A stretch of DNA of 64,000 nt from Terebella lapidaria (taxonomy: Eukaryota > Annelida > Polychaeta > Terebellida > Terebellidae). Numbering within the stretch: position 1 is the stretch's first letter; every line of letters starts with the position of its first letter. Positions 34,518 to 46,075 of the stretch are shown here, piece after piece. Both the position numbers and the translations under genes were made by a program. The notes below the pieces were generated by a model. The model worked only from the letters and a program-made list of their open reading frames with translations. It did not search any database and had not been told where the DNA came from. The stretch is from positions 19,903,106 through 19,967,105 of the forward strand of contig OX424560.1 of assembly GCA_949152475.1 (NCBI GenBank), read 5' to 3'.

Positions 34518-34540
34518 ACTGATCCTGGTCACGGCACCAA
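34518..34540 (-). promoter_or_regulatory. Primer-binding site of the LTR element
   Basis: On the element strand, immediately inside the 5' LTR, the sequence reads TTGGTGCCGTGACCAGGAT. TGG is the complement of the universal tRNA CCA end, so this fits a primer-binding site one base from the LTR. I could not assign the tRNA. Confidence 0.65.
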
Positions 34541-35276
34541 TGTAAAGTTATTGACTACCGTCCGCTCTTCGGGATCCTCGAGGATAGTCCTCTCTCATCC
34601 GAGTCCTTGCGGACGCGCATCCGCTATTCCGGATCCTTGCGGCAGGGCCGCTCACCGGAGGTCGCGGCGGACACGGTAACTACTTCAGCATTAACGGTAA
34701 CCAGGTAACAGCCCACCCGACACTCCCAGGCCTACGGACACCATTCAGAAACTAGTTCATCCCTACGGTGTTAACTGGCGGGGCCTGGCGAGCCGCGGTC
34801 TGCCTCGGGGACGGAACCCCGTACAGCCCGACATGCTGGCCAGAGCCTCTGTCACACGTCCCGGGAAGGGAGAGAGCTGGCGATCCACAGGGCCGAAGGC
34901 CCCCGAGTCAGCAACTTGTCTCTCCCAGCCCGGGCCTCCCCATGGAAATCGTCCCCAGGGCTCTAGGAGCCCACTACTCACAAACAGGGAACACAAAGCT
35001 CATGGCGAGCCTTGTGTGGGTCCTGTCTCTCGATCTTGGACAATCTCCTCGAACGAGTCGCTTCCAGTGTATATATAATACACCAGAAACTGTAGGGCGC
35101 ACGCGAGGTCTAATCGATCCATTGTTATAGTTTACTGGAGCATAAATTACAATACGTCGCCGTGGCAACGCACGCTCGAACGGAGCATGTCAAAACAAGG
35201 CCAAGTACGAAAAGGCCACATAAATGGCATTTATGTTTACAATCACCTGCCGCGTGCTTAGGGCAAAATCGCCACA
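34541..35276 (-). repeat. 5' LTR of the Ty3/Gypsy element
   Basis: 736 bp, nearly identical to the 3' LTR. The TATA-like core lies at about 35069-35078 on the minus strand, and transcription would run toward gag. LTR-to-LTR difference is about 0.7%, which points to a recent insertion. Confidence 0.95.
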
Positions 35277-35281
35277 CGATG
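35277..35281. repeat. Target-site duplication of the LTR element, right copy (CGATG)
   Basis: Exact repeat of 24160-24164. After it the sequence continues TAAAGGTTTTT, matching TTAAAGTGTTT at 47384-47394 in unit B, so the flanks join cleanly. Confidence 0.9.
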
Positions 35282-36950
35282 TAAAGGTTTTTTTCCTCCA
35301 TTTATCCACACTCGTGCTAATACTATTAATATCATTTGATGAATAATTTATAAATGCATTGACCAAAACTAAAAATACATTCTGTGCCAACATTGTGACC
35401 ATTGATCGTATCCCTATCTTAATTTAGGTGTTTTACTGCTCTCATTGTTATCGATGTTCGCTACCTCAGGTAAACCTCATAATCTCGGCATAAGGATCAT
35501 CGATAAGGAAATTTGTTTGCACTAGCAGCACATATTAATTGAACAGTCACATCAAAGTACAACTTGAGTGCATGTTGTGCAGGTACTCCTGTGAGAGTGG
35601 CACATTGTCTGACAATTTGTTTGCCGAGCCATTCATGCAGAGTGATAATTAACAAATCAAGCCGTGGTTACTCTTGGAAAGATTTGCTAATTATGAACGT
35701 CATGACGATGACAGGAACAGTTGCACAGGAACAATTTTTCACTACAGTTTCGTTTATGTATCTATATATCAACCATCACCTAGATGAATAACATGTCGTA
35801 CAATTAGGAACACTTGCAATAAAATGTAGTATTTACGGTGAAAGGCCAGTTCATGGAATACGTTTTCATTGGTGAAAAGTGCCTCCTCTGCAGCAGTTCA
35901 TTTGCATACTAACACTATAGAATATCGTGCCATGGTGTACAAAAGAGACAGAGAAGCTATACATATTCGATAAACTACAAATAACTGCAGTTCAATAAAT
36001 TTCCCATCCCAGACGTGACTCACGATGTTTTTAAATATGCACAGACTACATAATAACATATATTGCAAAGTATCTCATTGGCAAAAGGATATATCGGCCT
36101 ATAAAATTCACATTATGGAAACAAACAGACCACAACATGAATATTGTATCTGCAGACACACTTGCGTCTTGACGGTAAACAAGCTGGTCAAATATCAATT
36201 TTTCGTAGCTCGTATTGGACGTTGGTATAAAACGACTTTGCTCCTTGTATCAATCATCATGACTGCCATTCCAACTCGATGTGACTTGCGCACTAGTAGT
36301 TATGTTGATTTTTATCCAGTGGTAGTATATATTAAATAGTTGTGACTTTGATTGCTAACTAATGATGTTTGTTGCTTTCATGCAAACATTCTTCCTCGAT
36401 GGCATCTCGAGCTGTCATAAATTTGTTACTGAATATGTTACTTGTTTGCCCACTGGTCGTATTTCAAGAACAAATGGACTTGTAAAATGCAGAATAATTA
36501 CGGGAATCTGTTGTATCCTAATCACCATTATTACACGGATTTTCAGCATTAACGACTCAAAAGATAGCTCAACCGCATGTATTTTGTGACAAACACAGTC
36601 ACACAATTTGTTTTTCATAATTACTCTTTGCATTCATCATACTCTACATTGCCGCATATGAATATTGACATTACAATAATCCATACCAACTCACGCTGGT
36701 TGAAATAAGAAGAACATCAAAAATAAATAAATAAACACCTAAATAAAGGTATGAATTGTTTAGTCATTGAGATTTTCTGAAGATATCACCAACGCACTAC
36801 CCAAGCCAAATATATGACAATACAGAATACAGACTGAAAATGTGAAGTTGTACCACAACATACTGGTCTTGGAAAATAGACCAAGAAAAACAAGATTGAC
36901 CAAATTTATTTACGTCAGCAATGCAAGCCGCCTACAGCCCACTCACAAAT
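35282..36950. other. Unit A, AT-rich non-coding stretch
   Basis: Collinear with 47385-49030 in unit B. A 104-codon plus-strand frame at 36025-36339 is interrupted at the aligned part of unit B (48110-48430) and has no recognisable domain, so I do not call it a gene. No RNA gene is seen. Confidence 0.5.
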
Positions 36951-37559
36951 TGATCACGCTAACGGAACCTTCAGACGGATGACGACAGGAGTGCTAAATA
37001 AATACCGACTATAAAAGCGATTTACAATGATAAAGTGACGTTTAGGGAAGGAGAAAAGTGGATTTGTACACTTGTTATTTACTCAGTTATATCAGACGCG
37101 CTATTCGAGCTAACTGCATCTTGAACTATTTTGCAGGCGTATGGATGAGTGATCAATAATATGAAAGTTACTATTCTTGTCGTGTAGTAGTAATATATTT
37201 ATGGCATTTCAAATATCAAAAATAAACTGAACATCATAAACTGAAAACCATGTTACTAGTTGTATTGAGCAGAATTACACCGAATGACATTGCAGAAGGG
37301 CTGGAGAAATTGGTTCCTGACATCAGGAACTAGACCGAGCCATGGTTAACGTGCTGAAAGTTTTGTCAACCAGGCAATGGAGCTACACCTGTAGACTGTC
37401 CTTTTTGACACACAAGAAGAATTGGACTAGATATCCATTCAGAAGTCGACCAGGAATGTCCTGTGGTTCTCTTGTTTTTTTTTTGTTCCGTATGAATGAA
37501 TTTCAAGAAGGACACACGACTGTCAGGTTTTTCTTGTGAATGTGTTTTTGTCCTCCAAT

Positions 37560-37770
37560 GAAGCACCAACATTTTCGTTGTCCACGTGACTAAATCTTGA
37601 GGTTGTTTGGATGAGTTACCGCTATCAGTGTCGTCTGGAATGTGTGTACTTAGTTGCTTGGGCGAGGAAAGTGCACTTGCGTCACTTTCGTAGTCATCGG
37701 GAACTGAAATGTATGCTGGGTCCGTTTGTTCATCCCTCGGAGCTGGTATGCGATCCCTATCTTCTGGCAC
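37560..37770 (-). other. Candidate exon (unit A), acidic tail-like peptide; paralogue in unit B
   Basis: On the minus strand the frame contains PAPRDEQTD, AYISVPDDYESDASALSSPK and SGNSSKQPQDLVTWTTK. Unit B at 49665-49928 keeps the same frame with mostly conservative replacements (TYIPVPDDYDSDASAL). The composition and the YIPV/YISV motif resemble a cytoplasmic receptor tail, but this is inference. An alternative frame is also open over the same bases in both copies. I did not find a phase-consistent splice model, so it may be a pseudogene. Confidence 0.3.
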
Positions 37771-37993
37771 ACCCTAGGCTTGGGTTGTCTGAAAATCCGC
37801 GGTGTTGTTTTGTTTGACGTGGAAGCTTGACATATCGTAGAACACATGAAGATGTATTAAATAGCTTATTGATTGAATGTATAACTAGATTTATATTATT
37901 AATATACATTGTATTACTGGTACGATATTCTAGTACACAAGAAACATGATATCCCTTATCCCTTATTATATAACATTATATGATGACACTGAC

Positions 37994-38077
37994 CTGGAAA
38001 GGCTGCAGAACGCTCTGTAAGTTCATCGAGATATGTCTCTGTGACCGCCGTGCTCTCCAGCCCTTCAGTCTCGAGAC
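37994..38077 (-). other. Candidate 84-bp exon (unit A)
   Basis: Bounded on the minus strand by an acceptor-like CCCCGCTAG before GTCTCGAG and a donor CCAG/GTCAGT. The frame reads LETEGLESTAVTETYLDELT. Unit B at 50180-50239 has the same borders but is 60 bp, a 24-bp difference that keeps the frame (LETERLESTAETETYASVI). Conserved borders and an in-frame length change favour a real exon. A second frame is also open, and the phase does not join cleanly to the neighbouring candidate. Confidence 0.3.
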
Positions 38078-38333
38078 CTAGCGGGGTACAATGGAAAGAT
38101 ATATTCAGCAATACTAGAAATCATGGCGACTGCAATAAAATAAATCACCAAATAAATATGGTACGTAGTGACACTTGGCACTGAATTGTCAATGGCCTGT
38201 TACGTTTTTGTGTTATTTTACTGCACACTTCTTTTACTATACTGTCTGTACGAATAGTAGATCCAAGTCTCTTCAAATCGATATAGTAGAATAAAATATA
38301 CTAGATCTAGATTTATTTAGTACTACTAGACAT

Positions 38334-38823
38334 CTAGTCTAGATCCACTCTAATCCTGACTTCCAGGTATGTACATTGACACTGACGTCTGCACTCATCA
38401 GGATCTACCGATAGATCAATTTCAACCGAGTCTGAATATTCATAAATTACCTCTTGATCAGTCTCTTCATACAAAAGACATCTAGAATCGGGTTGGCCTG
38501 GTGATCGGCGCCGGTGGACCGGGTGTTGGGGAGGCCAAGCCCAGGGGGTCGAGGAGGTCGCAGTCTCACTCGTTAGTGACGTCAGGGTGTCCATGCTCAT
38601 CAACACTGGCTCTGTCGCTGGTCCAGGTCTAGGGGTCGGTGGATGAGGGGGTTGGTCCAGACTGGCTGGAATGTTTTCCATTTAAATTTGAAATTCGATG
38701 TACTCGTCCACAGTCATGTCCACCATAAAACTACGTATTCCAATGTCCCAGCCTGGTAAATCACGGTCCACTGAAGATCGAATAGGTACGATGTTTTGCA
38801 TTGCAAAAAATGCCAAGATCACG
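38334..38823 (-). other. Candidate exon or pseudogene segment (unit A), Pro-rich tail-like peptide
   Basis: After an acceptor-like TTTTTTTCACTTTCAG on the minus strand, the frame reads FFAMQNIVPIRSS, DLPGWDIGIRSF, VDMTVDEYIEFQI, then a Pro-rich stretch (DQPPHPPTPRP), and later EETDQEVIYEYSDSVEIDLS. Unit A has a stop after EYIEFQI. Unit B is open there but stops earlier at its 3' side. Loss of frame in different places in the two copies suggests decaying sequence. No known family was recognised. Confidence 0.3.
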
Positions 38824-40265
38824 CTGAAAGTGAAAAAAACATTTTACAGATTTAGTCTGCCATCCATTTTAGAATCTAACATCTATACTACCATCTAGTG
38901 AGTAGAAAATCGACGACGAACGACACCTAGCGAATCGATTAGAGAAACTATTTTCTTTTTGTGCAGTTATGTTCAGTGTGTTATTAGGTTCCACTGCCAC
39001 ACGGTAGATTCACCTTGTTTTGTGAATTTATCTCATTTTACCGAAAACAATACCCCCTAATACAACACATGCCGATGATTTATTGCCATTTCGATATTCT
39101 AAGTTTCAAATCATGTCATGTTACTTTTGAGTGCTAGATCGAAATATCTTGGAACTGCTCTCACCATTGGTCGGAAACGGTGGAGTGCAAGAAACACATT
39201 TCTAGAACCAGGTTGGGAGCCGTAGATGTATTGTGGACCTCGCAAAATATCGTCACATGAGAACAACAGAACAATTAGTGAATAACCTCAAGCAAAACAT
39301 AACTTCCTCTGGTATTTTCCTCCACATTGGTAAACTGCCATTTTGTCCCGAGAAATCACTCACATCCAATATACATTAAATAAATTTGCGGTGTGTAATG
39401 TCATAAACATGTGAGATCCATCTATTGCCATGACAACTGGCTATGTATCTGAGGTCATGACCTGTAAGAATCCAGTTAGCGATGCTACTTTTGATGATCA
39501 CTAATGTATTGGCTGAGATCAGCTTGCTATACATTGTGAGCAATTGGGGAATAACAAAGAGACCATTATGTGTAAACGCTTTCGTATAATGTTGATACAA
39601 CATTTTATAAAGATACATTGTTTTCTAACAGGTTTCTATATAATTTAATTCAATATAATCCAATATAATGCTGGTGCTCACATATTGAACAAAAACCAGT
39701 AATTATTTACGTTAACGAGATTCGTTTCCCAGCAGATCTTCCATCAATCGGGACATTAACTCAGGGATTATACCGCTTGTGTAATTGACAAGGTCCACAA
39801 TACGAGATGAATCTCCTCGTCTGGGTATGGGAGCGTGCTTTCAATTAACCTTCTGTGGCATGTGTTTTTGTTTAGTGACATTTGTTTGCACTAGCAGCAA
39901 ACAGGCTGCAACACGCCTCGGAAAATGGTATAAATTGTGAAACAAAAAACACCATATTCTGGAAAGACGGGAATTGACTCAATAAATTTCAAGATAGCTG
40001 TAGTATCTTAAAATTCAAGTTCATCCAAAAAATCCTCAAGTTTGGAATATTCATCGATATTTCTGTTCAAGTACATGTGCTATTGTTCGTTTATTCCTGT
40101 ATTGTACTCAGGCCATTACCATTTCCTGGAAACTTCCTGACCGAGTATTCAGAACCGATTAGTCATGTATTGATTGGTTTAAATTGGGTATTGAAGCGAA
40201 TATGCATTAATATAATTGGTTTCGGCTGTTTCTTCAAAACTGTTTATGTATTGTCTCCCGTGCAG

Positions 40266-40429
40266 TATGCATATTTGTTATAGTATTCATCATTCTCACA
40301 CTATTTTGTACCTCGACCTGCTCGAGCTGGGCCTTCGAAGAGAACGAAGGATGTGAGTTTCCAACAGAGCGGAAAACACGCAGCTCACGAAAAGAAAAGG
40401 AAGAGTTAATGAATAACTTGCTTAAATAA
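40266..40429 (+). other. Candidate terminal exon (unit A): transmembrane segment plus short basic tail
   Basis: A plus-strand frame begins right after an acceptor-like CCCGTGCAG. It encodes a hydrophobic helix (CIFVIVFIILTLFCTSTCS), then EENEGCEFPTERK and a Lys/Glu-rich tail ending in a stop. Unit B (52387-52592) keeps the same acceptor and frame. Replacements in the helix are hydrophobic for hydrophobic (CIIVLVLIIFILF), and the tail is nearly unchanged until inserted sequence replaces its end. This pattern is expected of a membrane protein exon. Upstream exons were not found. Confidence 0.3.
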
Positions 40430-40754
40430 ATTGCGAAGAAAGCCAAAAAATGATGTGGCAGTGACCTGGATTCAGATGCGGCAGTGACCTGGATTCAGAT
40501 TGAAACTTATACTTACTCAAAAATTGTTCAATGTGTTATGTACCACTATTCTAAAATAACACACTTCCTTTCTTCACAATAGTTACGTACACAAACTGCT
40601 TTGCAAGAATACAACACAGTATGTGCGCACTTTCTCAGTTAGAAAAAAATGCGGAAATATATATGTATTCTGTACAGTGCCTGATAAGTGACATTGTAAA
40701 AAAAACTTATTTATTTCTCGAAGTAATCTTGACTGATACCTAATAAACAAAATT

Positions 40755-41010
40755 TACGCGTAAGTAATGTTATTTCCGCATGAATAATGTTATTTATGCA
40801 TAAAGAAAGTTATTTATGCGAAACGTTTTTTCTGCGTAAATAATTTTGTTTATGCTGAAATAACGTTATTTACGCCGGAAAAAACATTATTCACTCCTGC
40901 CGTGCGTGAGATACTAACCAAAAACTGCCTACACGAGATTTTATCTTTCTATTGGTCGATAGGGTAAATAACGTTATTTCCGAGTTAATGACGTTATTTC
41001 AGCGTAAATC
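40755..41010. repeat. Array of short palindromes around AATAACGTTATT (unit A)
   Basis: A motif of about 20-25 bp, close to GTAAATAACGTTATTTACGC and itself nearly palindromic, is repeated about seven times with variation. The matching stretch in unit B is 53875-54005, where fewer units remain. The array can fold into many alternative hairpins. No known element family was recognised. Confidence 0.7.
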
Positions 41011-44000
41011 AAATCAAATCAAATTTACAGATTAGGAATCAATTGTGCACATGTAGGAAATGATATATACTGAATATTCTCATGACTTTGAACTTGACCT
41101 TGGACCTCATTTTCAAAGTCAAAGCACAAAAGGGGTAATATATTGCTTATTATCGCTTAAACATGATTTCATTATAAGGATAACTGACCTGATGTATGAA
41201 TGGTTTCAATTGAATGTGGAAAGCATTCACATTTCTCTCCACCCCCACTGTTATGGTTTGACACGAATGAAGCTAATGGGATCTAAAGTTGAAATAATAA
41301 TTCGAATTTTTCTTTACAACGTGGGGAACCACCACTCACGTATATTATTATAAGAAGCCAGGGGCTTGTAATTTACAGCTTCACGTTGATCTTTGTTCCT
41401 CATCTTGTTGGTGTTGATGCTTAAAACACTAAGGAAATCATGTTTTCTCCAAAGTTATAACATAGTGGCTGTATAATACCTGTAAATCTAAAATTAAAAC
41501 ATATTGAATCGACAAACACTTCATTACATTGAAAGTTTCCTCAGTTCATTTGGTGCAATCCGTCCTTCGATTCGACTGGACAGTGACTGAATCAGTGGAC
41601 ACGTGACCACTATTGACACTTGCTTCATCAGCCTGGAACCCGTGGCAATAAACCTCTCCATGGTTTGTTTGTGAGTAAACAGTCGTATACATTGTCAACA
41701 CCGTACAAAGCCTTTTGGGAAATCATTGCTTATCCCGACCTTGATGCAGGCTATAACTCAACGATATTGCCCAATGAATATAACACCACTTATGTTGAAT
41801 GAAACTCGTACAGATGTAACAAAGGGAGGATTGAACTGTGTCGAATTCAACAACTGCAATGCTTGCATTATTCACACTTCATCAAAAACAAGATGTTCAG
41901 ATTTGTATACTATCATTGTGATATATCGATAGCAACATAAGTTAATCCAGTCAAAATTGAATTTTCACTTGTACAACGCCATGATACACGTCTACCGAGA
42001 GACATTTGAATATGTCACACTACGAGTACCAGACTCGAGGCACATTCTCTATGTCCCGGCGGAGAATGGGCGTTATTGATGTTACACATTCCAGTTGAAG
42101 GTCAACCAAATAACAAGTCACACAGAGAATGATGGTCATCCATTGTCCATCACCTAACAATGGCTTGCATGTCACAAATTTACTGAAGACTGTGTTAGCC
42201 TTGATTTATTACTCATATTTTCTCATCCGTGTATGTCATAGTCTTTGCAAGGGCAAGGATGTTTGTTATCCACGGGAAAACGTACTTCACGTTGTTGTAT
42301 CAACAAATACTGTTCTTACGATGTGTATTTGTGATGCGCAGTAACTGTAATTTGGTCATGCGAATTGCACGTAAACAAATAGTTGATATGCATACTCTGA
42401 TCCTAAAGGTCATAGGAATCATTCAGAGGGAAACACTTTAAAGAATGGGTGACAAAATGAATGTCATTTCACTTTTTGTAAATGCTATTGTGCAGTCAAT
42501 TCACACTTTTCGTGCATATCAATCAACGAAATATATGATGCCATCTGTATTTAAACACCACTCAGCTGTATGTGAACTTCACAAAGCAACCACTTATCTT
42601 ATACCATTCCAATACGCAAAATGGATAGGCCAATAAGCAATGGATAGACCCATTACCTACTTGACGAAATGGATTGCTTAAATTTGAAGGCAATAAATAA
42701 GTATGCAACGCGTATTATTATGATAGGATACTGACAATAATATGTTCCTGTTAAAGTGCCATATTCCATGAAAAGGCAACCAACCGCAACGAACATTTAT
42801 TGGTGAAGACGCGAGGGAATTACGGCTTTGCTAGGAGGAAACATCGGGGATAACTGGACAGTGGCAGAATACTACTGAGGTCTCATGCACTTTTAATGTA
42901 GAGTTGTTCAGTCATCATGATTGAACGGATTACGCTATTCAAGATGCATGACTGTCTTTAATCCATGAATACATTTCATCACCCCATGTTTTATGCATCC
43001 TTTCGTCCACTCTGGTGAATACAACATTTCGCATAAGATGAAAACCTTTATGGATCCTTTTACATAGTGACCATCCTATTTTTTGTCCCATAACTCTGGT
43101 CGGTTTCTAGGGTCATTCCTGAAATATTTATGGATATGACGTCCCTGACCGTCGAGTGTAATGTAAGAGCACTTCGGGAGGTGTGGTTGCAAGGAATCCG
43201 TTCTCACCCGAGACGTCAGTTATAAGTGACACTAGCACTGGTGCATTTCTTCTCTCCTGGGAATTATGGGAAAACAAAAGGAACATTTTCGTACGTGCAC
43301 ATCGTCTCTCACTGACACCGACCTGTCACATGATTTATTCGTCAATACCGAATCATGGTCATGGGTAAGAAAAATATATGTTCAATTTTAAAAAGGAACA
43401 TCTCAGTGCAGACTGATGAGGTATTCCAGTGTACACATCGTCACCTTAAGAACCTTCCTTAAGGCCAAGTTCATATCTTTATGTGAGTTCTTGTTCTCGT
43501 GGCACTGAGGGGTCACAGACAAGAGAGGAAAACTAAATATATAAATCGTTGTACACATACAATTGATACTAGAGATCGGACTATTTTTGTCACATTACAG
43601 TTGCTTGAATTTCTTCGATTTTAGACTGCAGTTGATTGACACTCGAGACTGCGATCATCAAAGTACGTACAAATGTCAAACCACTGCAAGATTTTTTCAG
43701 GCATTCTACCAATATTTGGATCAACTCATACCCACTTACAAAAATCAACTTCCGATACGAACAAAATCACGGAATATACAAATGTAACAAAAATCGAAAA
43801 ATTAACAATATTTGCATGTATGGTGACGCCTGTTCACGTCTGTGATATTCAGGACAGTATCTGTGATCAATATATCGCTTTGGTTTTGTGTGCCATGCAC
43901 CTCGGAACTCTGTGGCCAGAACTTGTCAAAATCTGTGTCCTCACTTGTATATTATATATTACATGATTACCGCACACATATGGTCACGAGCCACTGTGCC

Positions 44001-44042
44001 CCACCCACCCTCTTGGCCCCATACAAATCCCCTCCCCTCTCC

Positions 44043-44061
44043 TCGCCCCCCCCCCCCCCCC
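44043..44061. repeat. C homopolymer
   Basis: A run of about 14 C bases in a CT-rich stretch inside unit B. Comparable G/C homopolymers occur near 14305, 19757, 53616 and 58840. Confidence 0.9.
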
Positions 44062-44224
44062 TCCGCCGATGCATGTCTGGGTTGCTGCTCCTCTCATGTT
44101 CTCGCTTCAGTTGTTGTTATTTTGCTACACACAAAAACCGGGAACGAATGCACGTGTATTGCATTGCATGCAATCGCTGAGTTCTCCAGCGTACCAGTGT
44201 CAACAATATCACTCCAAGCACTAA

Positions 44225-45321
44225 ACACCCTGCAGCTAGCCGCCGAACGTTATCTGACCCAATTCTATTGTGTTGGAGTCAGGTCATATTTATGTTAACG
44301 TTCTATTGCACCATATACGAAGATACACGGGAACAAAATATATTTTTCCTCATCATATTGTTGGACTTGTGCATCTACTGCATTTGGATTCCATGTCCCG
44401 AATACCCTAGAATTCTATGTATTAATCTGAGTCTTAGTTTTATAGCCCATTATTGAGAAAAGTGTCATGTAATGTTGATATTTTGCTCATTTCCACGAAC
44501 ATCGTTCACTATTCAGTGTATTTTTCTGCCTAATTTTAGTCATAAAACAATATTGCGAAATGTCATATGTAACATTGAATGCACATATTGGACAGTATGG
44601 GACAACATCGCATATATAGGTGCAATACACGAATGATAATTATTTTGTTGTTCAAATGACGTTCTGCTACCGTGGTTAACGTTCTGTGGATCGAATTATA
44701 GTCAGGATTCAATATCTGTGAGTGTTGTTCAGTCTCAGTGAGTGTTGTTCCTCCTACACAATGTACCGAACAATGAACCCAAAAGCTCGAGGATCTTAAC
44801 CCCATGAATGTTGCTTCCACATTGGGAGAGGAGGAATCCATGATTACATTTCAAGCATCCACAGAACGTTAACCCGAGCCTCAGAACGTTATCATGTCAC
44901 GGATAAATTGACAACGTACAATATCGGACAGAAACAACAATGTATTTTATATAAACTTCAAACTGAACAACCTTTGTACATATATGCTAAATTTCTCTCA
45001 AAAATGCTAGTTTTTCATGCTCCAAATTGAGGGAAGTTTACATCCATCCCGGACTTTAGTGTTACATCGTCGCAGAGCAAGACACTCTTCCTCCAAACTG
45101 CTAGTCCCAGTGTGGCAATCTCAATGCACAACTTTACATAACATCCCCGGAAATGGAATCGAATAGATTATAAAAGTGTACTTACTTGGAAATTGTTATT
45201 TTTCACCTGTTTACATCATGTGTCGGACTTTTGAAGACAACAGAACGGTAACATAAACATGACCTGACCCCAACACAATAGAACTGGGTCAGTTAACGTT
45301 CGGCGGCTAGCTGTAGGGTGT
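44225..45321. mobile_element. TIR element carrying block S, 1,097 bp
   Basis: The ends are inverted repeats of about 85 bp. The left end begins ACACCCTGCAGCTAGCCGCC and continues through GAACGTTA and GGAGTCAGGTCAT; the right end is its reverse complement with few differences. The interior is block S in inverted orientation relative to 11285-12000. No transposase frame is present. The target duplication is unclear; the flanks are CTAA and AAATG. Single ends of the same sequence at about 4440 and 11160 suggest older, truncated copies. Confidence 0.65.
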
Positions 45322-45387
45322 AAATGTCAACCCAGTCTACATGCGAGTCATACAACTAAACGTGGTCACACTATAAACAAACCAATA

Positions 45388-45672
45388 TCAATATGTCATG
45401 TCATGTATCACAGTATCGACACCATTTACATATTTGGTATCCTGGCTATGAGAGACGAATTTATAGTGAGTACTAGTACCGTGACACTTTTGGTTAAAGA
45501 CCTGTCTGGGTACTGTCCCTGTACATGAAATATTTGACGTGTTTTGCATACATTCCTCACTGAGTGGAGGACAGATTATTGTGTTATATTCTGGGATCGT
45601 AAATGAGGCAAGCCCTTCTAATGGGACAATCTTGTTGTCAATGCGATCATCCAGTTCAAAATGAATCGCCAC
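45388..45672 (-). other. Unassigned open frame, 94 codons
   Basis: A minus-strand frame with HFELDDRIDNKIVPLEGLAS and YNTIICPPLSEECMQNTSN. It does not look low-complexity, but I recognise no family, no splice sites and no second copy in the window. A chance frame is as likely as a coding remnant. Confidence 0.15.
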
Positions 45673-45893
45673 TACATTTCATTTTCGTGTGCTGCCACCT
45701 GTCACTAAATGTTGGTGTTATTCAATATGAACACCATCAACATTGCATAACCTGGTATCTACATAGTCCGGCACAGCGTGCAGTCTATAACGTCATCCGG
45801 ATTAAATTTCGGCAATGATGAAACGACTCAAGTGAACAAACATGTGTAGTTTTTGGCATACACTGTTTGTACACTCGTAGTCTTTCCTATTTT

Positions 45894-46018
45894 GGCCCAA
45901 GTATCATACACTGCGCCTTAATACTACTCGTTCACTAAATGAATGCCATTTAATCCGTCTGTCACCTTTTTAATCCTTATTGAATATAGAGGAAGGCGCA
46001 GCGTATGATACTTGGGCC
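45894..46018. mobile_element. Miniature inverted-repeat element, 125 bp, with 26-bp arms
   Basis: GGCCCAAGTATCATAC at 45894 and its 10 following bases are the reverse complement of 45993-46018, with one mismatch in 26 bp. The spacer is about 73 bp. The transcript would fold into a long hairpin. CCTAT lies near both ends but not symmetrically, so a target duplication is not established. Confidence 0.65.
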
Positions 46019-46048
46019 CCTATGTTTATATTTCAGGTTCATATCTAG

Positions 46049-46075
46049 ATAGGAACCTCCCTGAGAGGTTCCTAT
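46049..46075. other. Perfect 11-bp inverted repeat
   Basis: ATAGGAACCTC and GAGGTTCCTAT flank a 5-base loop. It lies just beyond the miniature element. No T-run or gene end nearby suggests a terminator role. Confidence 0.6.

Larger units (their letters stand above)
24165..35276 (-). mobile_element. Ty3/Gypsy LTR retrotransposon with two extra 3' open frames, 11,112 bp
   Basis: Two 736-bp LTRs with TG...CA ends bound the element, which lies on the minus strand and is flanked by CGATG duplications. In element order the parts are: LTR, a TGG-starting primer site, gag with a CCHC knuckle, protease, end of the RT region, integrase, two further open frames, purine tract, LTR. The LTRs differ at only about five of 736 positions, so the insertion is young. 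The element is much richer in GC than its surroundings. It is broken: pol is incomplete, with about two large breaks, so it should be non-autonomous. Unit B keeps the unoccupied site near 47380. Confidence 0.95.
17106..41163 (+). repeat. Large tandem duplication, unit A
   Basis: The unit is recognisable from AAACATGATTTCAT (17106) to the single satellite monomer ending at about 41130. It includes segments aligning collinearly with unit B: 19490-21190 with 41395-42900, 22079-23030 with 42905-43800, 23400-24164 with 46105-47380, 35277-40430 with 47385-52545, and 40500-41130 with 53634-54215. Identity by eye is roughly 88-93%. Unit A holds two private insertions, the LINE fragment at 21192-22078 and the LTR element at 24165-35276. 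Confidence 0.85.

Noticed and set aside
36025-36339. 104-codon plus-strand frame in unit A
   Set aside because: The aligned part of unit B is interrupted and no domain is recognisable.
40740-41010. CRISPR-like array
   Set aside because: The repeats are near-palindromic with no unique spacers of constant length, and the DNA is clearly eukaryotic.
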